Below are positions 30,576 through 38,700 of a stretch of DNA of 64,000 bases, piece by piece (position 1 is the stretch's first letter; each line of letters opens with the position of its first letter). A program made the translations under genes and the position numbers. A model generated the notes under the pieces. It did not search any database and had not been told where the DNA came from. It saw only the letters and a list, made by a program, of their open reading frames with translations. Location: IMG/VR virus record IMGVR_UViG_3300033182_000980, positions 62,001-126,000 of that record; one strand, given 5' to 3'. Source of the stretch: a virus.

Positions 30576-31166
30576 ATGCAAGATTATCAAGATGACGAGA
30601 AGTTCATCTTCGCAGACTTTCTTGAAGCTGATACAGCACTCAAAGGTGTCAGCGATACCTTTCGCACATACGGACTTATGTTTGAGTGTGCCATCGAGGA
30701 AAACGCTAGACAGAACCTCATCGAGCAACCAATGACCGAGAAGCGTAATGGTGTCCGAGGGATCTCCGATGAGATCCTTGAAAACCAAAACACCTTCTAT
30801 GCTGTCGGAGCGTTCCTCAAGGTCTTGCATGAGCTTGGCTTTAGGGTCGAGGAAACTGTCGAAGAAGAGTGCGACTTTTGTGGTGTGATGCTCTGTGATG
30901 AAGATCGTTTACAGATCGACATCGAGTTTAACTATGGTGAGGATATGATCGAGTATTCGATCAACTTTAATGATGAGCGAGAGCATACAGGACACACATC
31001 TGCCGAGGAGTTTTTAGAGGGCATCTTTAACGGTGGTTGGAACTTGCCTAAGCTCACAGGTGTACTCAACCCCTCTAGCCTCTACGATGACCTTGAGGGC
31101 TTTATGCGAACCTTTAGGAGATCATGGTCGGAGTATAAGAAGGTTCTCAAAGAGAAGGTGGGCTGA
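30576..31166 (+). CDS. Hypothetical acidic protein, 196 aa
   Basis: Acidic, soluble, with a CDFCG motif (~105-109) that may bind metal together with residues not obvious from sequence. The rest mixes helices and a beta-rich part (QIDIEFNYGEDMIEYSINFND). RBS ACAGGAGG. Placed between the 2H-like gene and nrdB under the TGTAACCCCTTA-type element rather than the TAGTTT-type, so perhaps expressed at another time. Family not recognised. Confidence 0.6.
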   Translation: MQDYQDDEKFIFADFLEADTALKGVSDTFRTYGLMFECAIEENARQNLIEQPMTEKRNGVRGISDEILENQNTFYAVGAFLKVLHELGFRVEETVEEECDFCGVMLCDEDRLQIDIEFNYGEDMIEYSINFNDEREHTGHTSAEEFLEGIFNGGWNLPKLTGVLNPSSLYDDLEGFMRTFRRSWSEYKKVLKEKVG

Positions 31167-31181
31167 TTTGTAGTTTTTATA
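31167..31181 (+). promoter_or_regulatory. Promoter-like motif TTTGTAGTTTTTATA
   Basis: Slightly shortened copy of the element between the 30576 gene and nrdB, two bases before the 31184 stem. Confidence 0.6.
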
Positions 31182-31183
31182 TT

Positions 31184-31230
31184 CTCTCATTGTAGGGTGG
31201 TATCAATAACATTCAACCCTATAACGAGAG
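31184..31230 (+). promoter_or_regulatory. SD-occluding hairpin, 14 bp with one mismatch
   Basis: CTCTC-a-TTGTAGGGT (31184-31198) pairs with ACCCTATAA-c-GAGAG (31216-31230, one G-U pair), covering most of the GAGAGG ribosome-binding site of nrdB. Confidence 0.7.
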
Positions 31231-31239
31231 GTTAAGAAC

Positions 31240-32214
31240 ATGGCAGGACTACTTGAGTTCAGTACAACTTATAAGCCATTTCAGTATCCTTGGGCGATGA
31301 ACATCGCTGAGGAACACGAGAAAATTCATTGGGGGACTTGGGAGGCGAAGCTACAGGAAGATGTGAATCAATGGAAGGGTGGTCAGATTTCTGACGCAGA
31401 GAAACAACACATCACTCAAATCCTACGCATCTTTACTCAATCCGATGTCGCTGTCGGTGGGAACTACTGCGACATCTTTATCAAAGAGTTCAAGAACAAC
31501 GAAATCAGAAATATGCTCTTGAGCTTCGCCAATCGAGAGGGGACACATCAGAGGTCATACGCTCTCCTTAATGACACTCTAGGACTCGATGTTAAGGAAT
31601 ACTCAGCGTTCCTTGAGTTTGATGAGATGCGTGAGAAGATCGAGTTTATGACCCAAGCTCCAGAGGGTCTAGGTCGTATCACCAACCTTGCCTTTGAGCT
31701 TGCTCGCTCTGTCTGTAATGAGGGCATGAGCCTCTTCTCTGCTTTCGTCATGCTCCTCAACTTCCAACGCTTCGGCAAGATGCGTGGTATGTGCGAAATC
31801 GTTGAATGGTCCATTAGAGATGAGACTACCCATGTAAATGGTATGACCCAGCTCTTTCACGCTTACTGTAAAGAACACCCTCGTGTTGTGACTGATAAAC
31901 TCAAGAGCTACATCTACACCAACTATGAGAAGGCTGTTGAGCTAGAGGACGCTCTCGTTGATCTCGTCTTTGATCAAGTTGAGCTTGAGGGTCTGACCTC
32001 TCAAGAGGTTAAGACCTATGTCCGATACCTCGCTGATCGTAGACTTCTACAACTCGGACTTAAACCCATCTTCGGTCAAAAGAAGAACCCTCTACTATGG
32101 CTCGATTGGGTCATTAGTGGAGACTCTTTCAAAAACTTCTTCGAGGGTGTCGTGTCCGACTACAGTAGTAATGGGCTTTCGGGCGATTGGGATTGGGATA
32201 AAATCACAGCATAA
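31240..32214 (+). CDS. nrdB: Class I ribonucleotide reductase small subunit
   Basis: 324 residues, usual length. The ferritin-like fold holds the di-metal site: REGTHQRSY provides Glu, His and the radical-type Tyr in the E-x2-H-x3-Y pattern of E. coli NrdB; SVCNEGMSLFSAF and IRDETTHVNGM give the second Glu, Glu and His. The C-terminal tail (SNGLSGDWDWDKITA) would dock on NrdA. nrdA lies 4 kb upstream, separated by the hydrolase and helicase genes on the other strand, so the subunits are not in one operon. A homing endonuclease gene follows directly, a common situation for phage nrd genes. Confidence 0.9.
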   Translation: MAGLLEFSTTYKPFQYPWAMNIAEEHEKIHWGTWEAKLQEDVNQWKGGQISDAEKQHITQILRIFTQSDVAVGGNYCDIFIKEFKNNEIRNMLLSFANREGTHQRSYALLNDTLGLDVKEYSAFLEFDEMREKIEFMTQAPEGLGRITNLAFELARSVCNEGMSLFSAFVMLLNFQRFGKMRGMCEIVEWSIRDETTHVNGMTQLFHAYCKEHPRVVTDKLKSYIYTNYEKAVELEDALVDLVFDQVELEGLTSQEVKTYVRYLADRRLLQLGLKPIFGQKKNPLLWLDWVISGDSFKNFFEGVVSDYSSNGLSGDWDWDKITA

Positions 32215-32235
32215 CAAGCATTTAGGCTTGTTTAA
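32213..32235 (+). terminator. Probable terminator after nrdB
   Basis: AACAAGC (32213-32219) pairs with GCTTGTT (32226-32232), followed by TTAAAT. Overlaps the nrdB stop codon; the U-tract is short. Confidence 0.5.
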
Positions 32236-32245
32236 ATCTTAGTCC

Positions 32246-32286
32246 TCAAGTACGCTTTTCAATAAATACTTTGAAAGGACACTTGA
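32246..32286 (+). promoter_or_regulatory. SD-occluding hairpin before the GIY-YIG gene
   Basis: TCAAGT (32246-32251) pairs with ACTTGA (32281-32286), and inside it CTTT-t-CAA with TTGAAAG, which includes the GAAAGGA ribosome-binding site; ATG follows at 32287. The loop holds AATAAATAC. Confidence 0.6.
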
Positions 32287-33375
32287 ATGGCTAAAGGCTA
32301 TTATGTTTATCGTCAGTTCAACAAGAGGACAGGCGAGTATTACATCGGCAAGGGTACTTACTCTGATCGAGATCCCGATGGGAGTAAGTACAAAGGCTCT
32401 GGTATCTTGCTCTTGCGTAAAATGAACGCTCACCCAAATGACTTTGAGAAAGAAATCTTAAAGGATTTCGAGAGCGAAGAGGACGCTTACGCTTATGAGG
32501 CAGAGCTTGTGGGTGAGAGGTATATCGGTGGTGCAGACCATGACCCACTTTGTTTGAACATGAACAGTGGAGGCATGGGTTCGTCCTCTAATGCTTTGAA
32601 GCATTATTACTCTAACCCTATCGTGAAGATGGAGATGAGTGAGAGGATGAAAACCTTATGGGAAGATGAGGATTATCGGGAGAAAGTTCTAGCTTCAAGG
32701 GAGGGTGAAGCTAGAGAGAGGTGGCACGAGTCTCATCAAAAGGCTCTTAAAGACCCAGAGGTGAGAGCGAGAATAAAGGAGGGGGCAAACAATCCTCACA
32801 AAAAGAAATCAGTGCGAGAGGCACAGATTAAAATGAAACCGATCAATGTCGAGAAAGACGGAGTGGAGATTGAGATCCCTAGAGGAGAGTTAGCCGATTA
32901 CTTTAGGTTGGGTTGGTCGCTTTGCTCTAAGGGTGTTGTGAACATTCACCATATGGACATTGGGATATATAGCTGTGGTCAGCATGATGTGGTGAAGCAT
33001 CTTGTGTTGGAGCATGGATTCAAGTTTGGAACTCACTATGACTTAGAGCGGGTTAACTATGATGTGATCTCTAAGTTAGCGGGTGTTCGGGAGGCCAAGT
33101 CTAAGGGTCAGATGGGGAATTGGTCTTTGAAGCCTGTGAAGCTGATTAACTTAGAGGGTGAGGTAGAGCTTGTGCCCCGTGATGTTTACTTGGACAAGTT
33201 AGAGGAGGGCTATACCTTTAAGAGTGCGAATGTGATAATAAGAAACCACACGCTCAAGCAGACTTGCGTCTTAGGCAAGGGTAGAGCGAGGAGGGTCTTG
33301 CTAGAAAGGGGAGGTTGGGAGCTTGGTAGCAAGCGAGGTTATGAGGCAGTGAGTACCAAGTCTCTTGATTTGTAG
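32287..33375 (+). CDS. GIY-YIG homing endonuclease
   Basis: 362 residues. The N-terminal nuclease domain is clear: KGYYVYRQFNKRTGEYYIGKGT is the GIY...YIG pair (here YYVY/YYIG) with the following catalytic helix, and EAELVGERYIGG supplies the glutamate. Residues ~95-180 are charged helices as in NUMOD-type DNA-binding linkers. The C-terminal half holds two repeat-like segments (IPRGELADYFRLGWSLCSKG and VPRDVYLDKLEEGYTFKSAN), probably DNA-recognition modules. Free-standing, right after nrdB, so nrdB or its flank is the likely homing target. The TAG stop is part of the next promoter motif. Confidence 0.88.
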   Translation: MAKGYYVYRQFNKRTGEYYIGKGTYSDRDPDGSKYKGSGILLLRKMNAHPNDFEKEILKDFESEEDAYAYEAELVGERYIGGADHDPLCLNMNSGGMGSSSNALKHYYSNPIVKMEMSERMKTLWEDEDYREKVLASREGEARERWHESHQKALKDPEVRARIKEGANNPHKKKSVREAQIKMKPINVEKDGVEIEIPRGELADYFRLGWSLCSKGVVNIHHMDIGIYSCGQHDVVKHLVLEHGFKFGTHYDLERVNYDVISKLAGVREAKSKGQMGNWSLKPVKLINLEGEVELVPRDVYLDKLEEGYTFKSANVIIRNHTLKQTCVLGKGRARRVLLERGGWELGSKRGYEAVSTKSLDL

Positions 33376-33385
33376 TTTATTTATT
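33369..33385 (+). promoter_or_regulatory. Promoter-like motif TTTGTAGTTTATTTATT
   Basis: Consensus copy containing the stop codon of the endonuclease gene; four bases later the hairpin 33390-33427 begins. Confidence 0.7.
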
Positions 33386-33389
33386 GACT

Positions 33390-33427
33390 CTCCATTGGTG
33401 ATCTTTAACCCTTAACCGACAATGGAG
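33390..33427 (+). promoter_or_regulatory. SD-occluding hairpin CTCCATT/AATGGAG
   Basis: 7-bp perfect stem (33390-33396 with 33421-33427) covering GGAG. The loop sequence GGTGATCTTTAACCCTTAACC recurs almost unchanged before 33923 and 43836. Confidence 0.6.
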
Positions 33428-33434
33428 AACTATT

Positions 33435-33779
33435 ATGAGAAGATCAGCAAGCGAAGTCTTAAGAAACTTAGAAATGCGTATCGCAAGACTTGAGAAGCAA
33501 GCAGGATTCACTGTAGGGCAAGAAGTACCTTATACACTAAGAACCCTTAAAAAAGTGATGTCAGAGGGTTATGGATTCAAAGTGATAAGTGTAGGGGGGG
33601 GTTTGAGTGATACTCTTGAATACAGTTTAACCTCCGAGCAAGTGGCTAAGATCAGTTCTAGGGGGAAGGTTGATGTTATGCTAAAAAACATTCAACAAGA
33701 GCTAAAGTTCTCGATAGAGCCTAACCTAAAGAGGAAGGGTCGTAAAAACTTCATTGTCCTCACAGAAAACCCTGCTTAA
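33435..33779 (+). CDS. Leader protein, 114 aa
   Basis: Begins MRRSASEVLRNLEMRIARLE, then KQAG. The cargo after residue ~25 is a small soluble domain (LRTLKKVMSEGYGFKVISVGGG, SRGKVDVMLKNIQQELKFSIEP) of unknown family. Its control region (promoter motif, CTCCATTGGTGATC leader, ATGGAGAAC) is nearly identical to that of the next gene, so the two arose by duplication of the control-plus-leader cassette with different cargo attached. I infer a packaged or targeted protein, not an enzyme I can name. Confidence 0.7.
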   Translation: MRRSASEVLRNLEMRIARLEKQAGFTVGQEVPYTLRTLKKVMSEGYGFKVISVGGGLSDTLEYSLTSEQVAKISSRGKVDVMLKNIQQELKFSIEPNLKRKGRKNFIVLTENPA

Positions 33780-33783
33780 TGGC

Positions 33784-33822
33784 GAATGGGCAGAGGCTGT
33801 GAGTACCAAGTCTCTCAAGTAA
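33784..33822 (+). pseudogene. Gene remnant encoding EWAEAVSTKSLK
   Basis: The in-frame end EWAEAVSTKSLK-stop is a chimera: the bases for EWAEA (CGAATGGGCAGAGGCT) recur inside the 45342 gene (SEWAEA), and GTGAGTACCAAGTCTCT (33799-33815) is identical to the end of the GIY-YIG gene (33349-33365). No start is present. It marks a recombination scar just before the second leader cassette. Confidence 0.55.
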
Positions 33823-33856
33823 GGGCGAATGGGATTGGTCAAATATCTCGGCATGA

Positions 33857-33873
33857 TTTGTAGTTTATTTATA
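33857..33873 (+). promoter_or_regulatory. Promoter-like motif TTTGTAGTTTATTTATA
   Basis: Exact consensus copy, four bases before the hairpin 33878-33915. Confidence 0.7.
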
Positions 33874-33877
33874 GGTT

Positions 33878-33915
33878 CTCCATTGGTGATCTTTTAACCC
33901 TTTAACCTCATGGAG
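33878..33915 (+). promoter_or_regulatory. SD-occluding hairpin CTCCAT/ATGGAG
   Basis: 6-bp stem (33878-33883 with 33910-33915) covering GGAG before ATG 33923; same leader sequence as at 33390. Confidence 0.55.
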
Positions 33916-33922
33916 AAATAAA

Positions 33923-34249
33923 ATGAGAAGATCAGCATCAGAAATTATCAGAAATCTTGAGCAAAGAATTGCTCGTCTTGAAAGTGAAAATGCGAAGACC
34001 GCAGGTCTTATGACAGTCCACACCTTAGATACAAGTAGTCGTGAAATACCTTACGGCACAACTGAATCAGAAGTTATGAACACTCAAGACCTTCCAAGTT
34101 TGCTTTTAAAGTCTGAAGTGACCATTACAAGAGACGGACTACAAGCAATAGATAGAGACGGTCGAGTCCACACGATTGAAATCTCAAAAGACGAGCTTAT
34201 TAAAGCTCTACTACCTCTAGCTAGACCTACATCTGTTAAGATGAAATAA
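33923..34249 (+). CDS. Leader protein, 108 aa
   Basis: Begins MRRSASEIIRNLEQRIARLE, then ENAKTAG. The cargo (residues ~30-108) is a different small domain from that of 33435 (TLDTSSREIPYGTTES, LLKSEVTITRDGLQAI, VHTIEISKDELIKALLPL), soluble and of unknown family. Convergent with the DHH-like gene, five bases apart. Same control region as 33435. Confidence 0.7.
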   Translation: MRRSASEIIRNLEQRIARLESENAKTAGLMTVHTLDTSSREIPYGTTESEVMNTQDLPSLLLKSEVTITRDGLQAIDRDGRVHTIEISKDELIKALLPLARPTSVKMK

Positions 34250-34253
34250 GAAA

Positions 34254-35132
34254 TTAATTAAGTCTTTTTGTCAGTTCGAGATCAAACTTTTCGATTGCTT
34301 CTCTAAACTGATCTTCGGACATGATTTGACCTCTCGCTGAACCAGCGATTTGATCGTGACCCCCAGCCCTATCTCCCCACCACTCTTGAACAAGTCGTCT
34401 ACAAGATAGGTTAGGGATTGGGTCGGCAGTAGAAATCCTAATCTTCTTATATTTTTCATCGTAAGTGATGATCGCATTTTCTCCACGATAGAGGTGGTTG
34501 ACCTTTTCACCTCTTGTTCGTCTAACGATCAATCCACAGGGTCGCATCTCTACAAAAGATGACTCATCTAGCTTTTCTTGGAGGTAGATGTGAGCATTAC
34601 CCATCCGAGTAGCTAGATGACCGTCATTGAGCATTTCCTTTATGAAGTCGAACGCTTGGTAGCAGAAATCGGTCACATCGTTGTTTCGTTTGGGGTCTAT
34701 CTCTGGATGGTTTTCATTGATCCATGCGTTTAGTCCATTATAAAGAACCCAACAGGGGTGGTCTTGTCTTGCCTTGTGGATGCCATTGGTGTCGATATGT
34801 TCAGCATAGAACCAGAATACAGGATTATCCTCGAACTGATCTGTAGCTCTCATAAGCCCACCGAGAGTGTCGATGTCGATATGTGAGATGAGGGCTACTT
34901 CATCATCATTGAGCTTTGGTATGTTCGAGTCATTACAAGGGGCTGGTCTACCAAAGGGGGTAACATGGCGACCGACATAAGGAGAACCGAGAGGTTGGTG
35001 GTGAGCGGCGGTGTACTTTGTACCTTCAAGGACGAACCCCCCATATTCTGCTTCCACCGTGAGTGCAGGAGGATTTGATAATCTAAGAGTGTCGGAGGCT
35101 AACTGTGAGGTCGGGGAAAGTATAACTAACAT
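34254..35132 (-). CDS. DHH/DHHA1-like phosphoesterase candidate
   Basis: 292 residues. SHIDIDTLGGLMRA (~83-96) resembles the D-x-D motif with following Gly-rich helix, and AAHHQPLG near residue 43 may be a divergent His-pair. Near the end, WWGDRAGGHDQIAGSARG resembles the GGH-x3-AG signature of DHHA1 domains, which hold the substrate in nanoRNases and cyclic-dinucleotide phosphodiesterases. The order of motifs is not canonical, so the call is tentative; degradation of short RNAs or signalling nucleotides is one possibility. The ATG abuts the plus-strand promoter motif of the HAD gene. Confidence 0.45.
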   Translation of the reverse strand: MLVILSPTSQLASDTLRLSNPPALTVEAEYGGFVLEGTKYTAAHHQPLGSPYVGRHVTPFGRPAPCNDSNIPKLNDDEVALISHIDIDTLGGLMRATDQFEDNPVFWFYAEHIDTNGIHKARQDHPCWVLYNGLNAWINENHPEIDPKRNNDVTDFCYQAFDFIKEMLNDGHLATRMGNAHIYLQEKLDESSFVEMRPCGLIVRRTRGEKVNHLYRGENAIITYDEKYKKIRISTADPIPNLSCRRLVQEWWGDRAGGHDQIAGSARGQIMSEDQFREAIEKFDLELTKRLN

Positions 35133-35149
35133 TTTGTAGATCCTTTATA
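35133..35149 (+). promoter_or_regulatory. Promoter-like motif TTTGTAGATCCTTTATA
   Basis: Variant copy directly after the minus-strand ATG at 35132, oriented towards the HAD gene at 35191. Confidence 0.55.
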
Positions 35150-35190
35150 ATGAGCGATTACTAAACATATTACCTTTGAGGAGAATAGAC

Positions 35191-35784
35191 ATGAGAAATC
35201 TTGTTGCGAGAGTGGCGACAAAGTATATGAAAACAAGCTCGGAGAATCTTGAGCTTCATATCTTTGACTTTGATAACACATTGTTCCGTAGCCCCGAACC
35301 ACCAGAGTGGTGGTCGAATAAGAAAATGGGCTATTGGTTCAATGAGGCTATTAGTTTGAGTGAGCCTTTTATCCCTCAAAAGCCAAGTGGGGATTATTGG
35401 TATGGGAGCGTTGTCGGTGAGGCTAAACGCTCTATCTCTAACATGGACACTCTTGCGATCATGTGTACAGGTCGCCTTAATGATAACGGTGCGATGCGTT
35501 ATCGTGTTGCCGAGTTATTAAAGGGTAAAGGGTTGGACTTTGATGAGGTTCACCTAAAGCCAGGTACAGGATCGACATCTCGCTACAAGGCTAAACTGAC
35601 CTTTGATCTCCTCAAGAAGTACCCAAACATTCAGAGCGTGTCTGTTTGGGAAGATACTCAGAAGAACCTCGATGCCATTGAGACAGTGTGTGATCACTTT
35701 GGCGTTGAGTTCAACGCTCACCTCATTAAACCTAACCCATACCCTGTCTCTATCACCAAAGAGCAGTATGACCTGCTAAAGTAA
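35191..35784 (+). CDS. HAD-superfamily protein, Swiss-army-knife (SAK) RNA-repair-like
   Basis: 197 residues from ATG 35191 (GAGGAGA in front). After a short tag RVATKYMKTSS comes LHIFDFDNTLFRSPEPPEWW, the HAD motif I (D-x-D) in the form seen in the SAK-type HAD family, with its P-x-P-x-x-W-W run. TLAIMCTGRLND is motif II, LDFDEVHLKPGTGSTSRYKAKL gives the lysine, and SVWEDTQKNLDAI the acidic motif III/IV. SAK-family proteins are linked to RNA repair and are predicted phosphatases. With the 2H-like protein at 29902, which bears a similar tag, it could form an RNA end-healing pair; that is inference. Confidence 0.75.
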   Translation: MRNLVARVATKYMKTSSENLELHIFDFDNTLFRSPEPPEWWSNKKMGYWFNEAISLSEPFIPQKPSGDYWYGSVVGEAKRSISNMDTLAIMCTGRLNDNGAMRYRVAELLKGKGLDFDEVHLKPGTGSTSRYKAKLTFDLLKKYPNIQSVSVWEDTQKNLDAIETVCDHFGVEFNAHLIKPNPYPVSITKEQYDLLK

Positions 35785-35791
35785 GGAGTCC

Positions 35792-38700
35792 ATGATGGCA
35801 ACGCCAGATACACGAATTTTCGCTGACTTGATGAAGTTAAGTCTAGCTATGAGAGCCTATGAAGAGCTTGGGGGAGATCCCAAAGGCTTAAAGAAAGCTG
35901 AGACTATTCTTAGACGCTACAAGGGCGAGTTTGACGCTATGGTTGACACCATGATCGAATCTCTTCTTGAAGAAGGTCTACCAGGTCTTCCAGCAGGTCC
36001 TATTATGACCAAGCTCACCCAAGCTCGTAAAGGGACTTTGGATGCTGACGAAGCGATTGGTGTCGCATCAGCGATCCAAGAGGTTATGGGCTGGTTTAAC
36101 TCTCGACTTGTACAGCTAAAAGAGAGATATCCAGACAAGAGAACTAAAGAGGCATTATGTGCGATTTCTAGTGCTTGCCACGAGGACTTCATTGACCTCA
36201 ATGCTCTCCTTCAAGCACCTAGAGCGAGCCGTGCGACTACAATCGGTAAATGGATCGCTATGGCTTGTGAAGAGCTTAATCAAGCGAATGAGGTAGAGCT
36301 TGGTATTGCCGACCTCCAAGAGTCAAATCTTCTTGCAGAAGAAATCAAGAGCATTGATGCTCGTATTCGTGCTGGTAGTCTTTCCGAGGATGAGCGTATT
36401 CATCTTCTTCAAGAGCGTGAGACTAAGTTTGATCTTCTTTTGGACATGAGCCGAAACACATCGAACCGACAAGCTGTTCTTAGTGAGGCGAGTCGTATTA
36501 TCAATACCAACACAACTTTCCAAACTCGCACAGGTGAGAAGCAAGGTCTTACACCAGAGCAAGAAGAAGCGATGATGGTGAGTGGTAAGTCAATCATCGC
36601 CGCAGGTGCTGGTTCGGGTAAGACTCGTGTTCTTGCATCCAAGATTGCATATACAATCCAAGAGCTTGGGGTCAATCCTTCACAGGTGATTGCTACTACT
36701 TTTAGTAAAGAAGCCGCTGGTGAGTTGAAAAAGAGGGCATTAAAGTATTCTGACGGTGCGGCGAGAGGTCGTTATATCGGTTCTACAACCCACTCCATCT
36801 CTTACAACATTTGTAATAAAGCAAATGTATTTAAAGAGATGGAACTGATGAATGATTCTCAAGTAGTCTCTTTTGTCCAAGCGGCGATTGCACAGGTTTC
36901 TTTACTGCCAACTACTCGTATTGGTGAGGTAGAACCAAAACCTTTAATTGATACGAGTAAAGCCAGCTCCGAGACTCAACTCATTCAAGATCAGGTGGTC
37001 GAGGAAGACGACTTTCAGATCGAGTTAAAAAAGCTCTTGATTCGTACCACTCAAGCGATTGCAGATAAAGCACTTTGGGGTCAGAGTAAAGGGTATGACT
37101 GGGCTACGAGAGATCTTACTGACTTGGATAACATTGTTCAGAGCTATAGAGGGAACAAAGCCACTTTAGTACCAGAAGATCATCCAGCTTGGGACGACCC
37201 GAACTTTAGAGCCATGATTAACTACAAGATCGAATATGGTCGTGGCAAAAAGTCATTAGAGAAGGCTGGTCCGATGCCTGGATTTAATCGTTTTGCATCA
37301 CAGTATGCGACCAAAGAGGATAAGGAAGTTCCTTTGAACCAATGGTTTAATCTTGGTGTAGATCAATATGATTTGATGATGGATCGAGACGAAAAAGATT
37401 ATATGAAGTATATCGGTATCGCTAAGGCGAAGCTACAGTCTCCGACAGAGCTTTGGTTTGAAGTTAGTGAGTCTGATAAGAGCTTTGTAGCTGTTTATGC
37501 GGCGTATGAATACCTCAAGTCAAAGAAGAAGATGTATGACTTTGATGATATGCTACTTAACGCTAATAAGGTACTTGTAGAGAACCCACAAGTTTTGAGG
37601 AGGCTTCAAAGCACCTATAAGTATATCTTTGTTGATGAAGCACAAGACTTGAATCAGAGTCAGCATATCTTGTTCGGCTTAATCGCTGGACACATCAACC
37701 CTGTGACTTTAGAGGCTTATGGTGATGGTCGAATGACAGCAGACACTTATTGTTTCATTGGAGACGATAAGCAAGCTATCTATGAGTTCAGAGGAGCAGA
37801 GCCAGAAGAGTTTATTGGTATTTCAGACCAAGAGGGTGGTGAGTTTAAGACCTCTATCTTGCGTACCAACTTTAGGTCTGGTCGAAACATCGTTCGTGCG
37901 GCAAACAGTCTCATCGAGAAGAACACTAAGCAGATTAAGATGACTTGTAATCCGAACGCTTCAAAAGAAGAAGGGAGGATTTCAAGTGAGGGTTATTTGA
38001 GTACAGAAACACCTCTTTCTCCTGGTGCTGTTGAAGTTGCACAAGAAATCCGACAGCTCATTGAACTTGAGGGTTGGGATCACGAGGACGGAGAACAGCA
38101 TAAGTTCGGTATCGGTTGTCGTACCAATAAAGAGCTTTCTGGATATGCTTTTGAGCTGTTGGTTCATGGACTTCCTTATTACTCTAAGAGGGATCTGCTT
38201 GATACTGTAACAATGCTTGCTCCAGTGGAGCTGATGTCAGTTAGATCTTCTGATCCTAAGTTGAGAGCTAAGGCTTTTTACAATGCCCACAAACATCTTC
38301 TTTTCTACATTGATCGTACTTTTAATGAGGTCGTGGAAAGAAAGTCAGCATCCGCCGAGATGAACCCACTTGATTGGTACTTGACTGGAGGCTATCGTCA
38401 AATTTACACAGCAACATCACGCAAGAAGAATCAGAACGCAAAGGCTTATGCTGATATGCTCCAGTCTATCATTGACTTTAATGGTACAAATGAAGAGCTT
38501 ATCGAATTTGTAAGCTACACTGTTCGTGGTGTTGATGGTAAAAACCTCATGGAGCGTCTAGGTCGAAATCTTTCAAGGGCAGAGCTGGAAGACTTAGCGA
38601 ATGAGACTACTGGAGAGGTTAGTCAAGAAGACCTTGAGGCATATGCCGAATCTGGTAGCTCTGTTATTCATAGGGTTATGCGAGATCGTACTCTTGAGGA

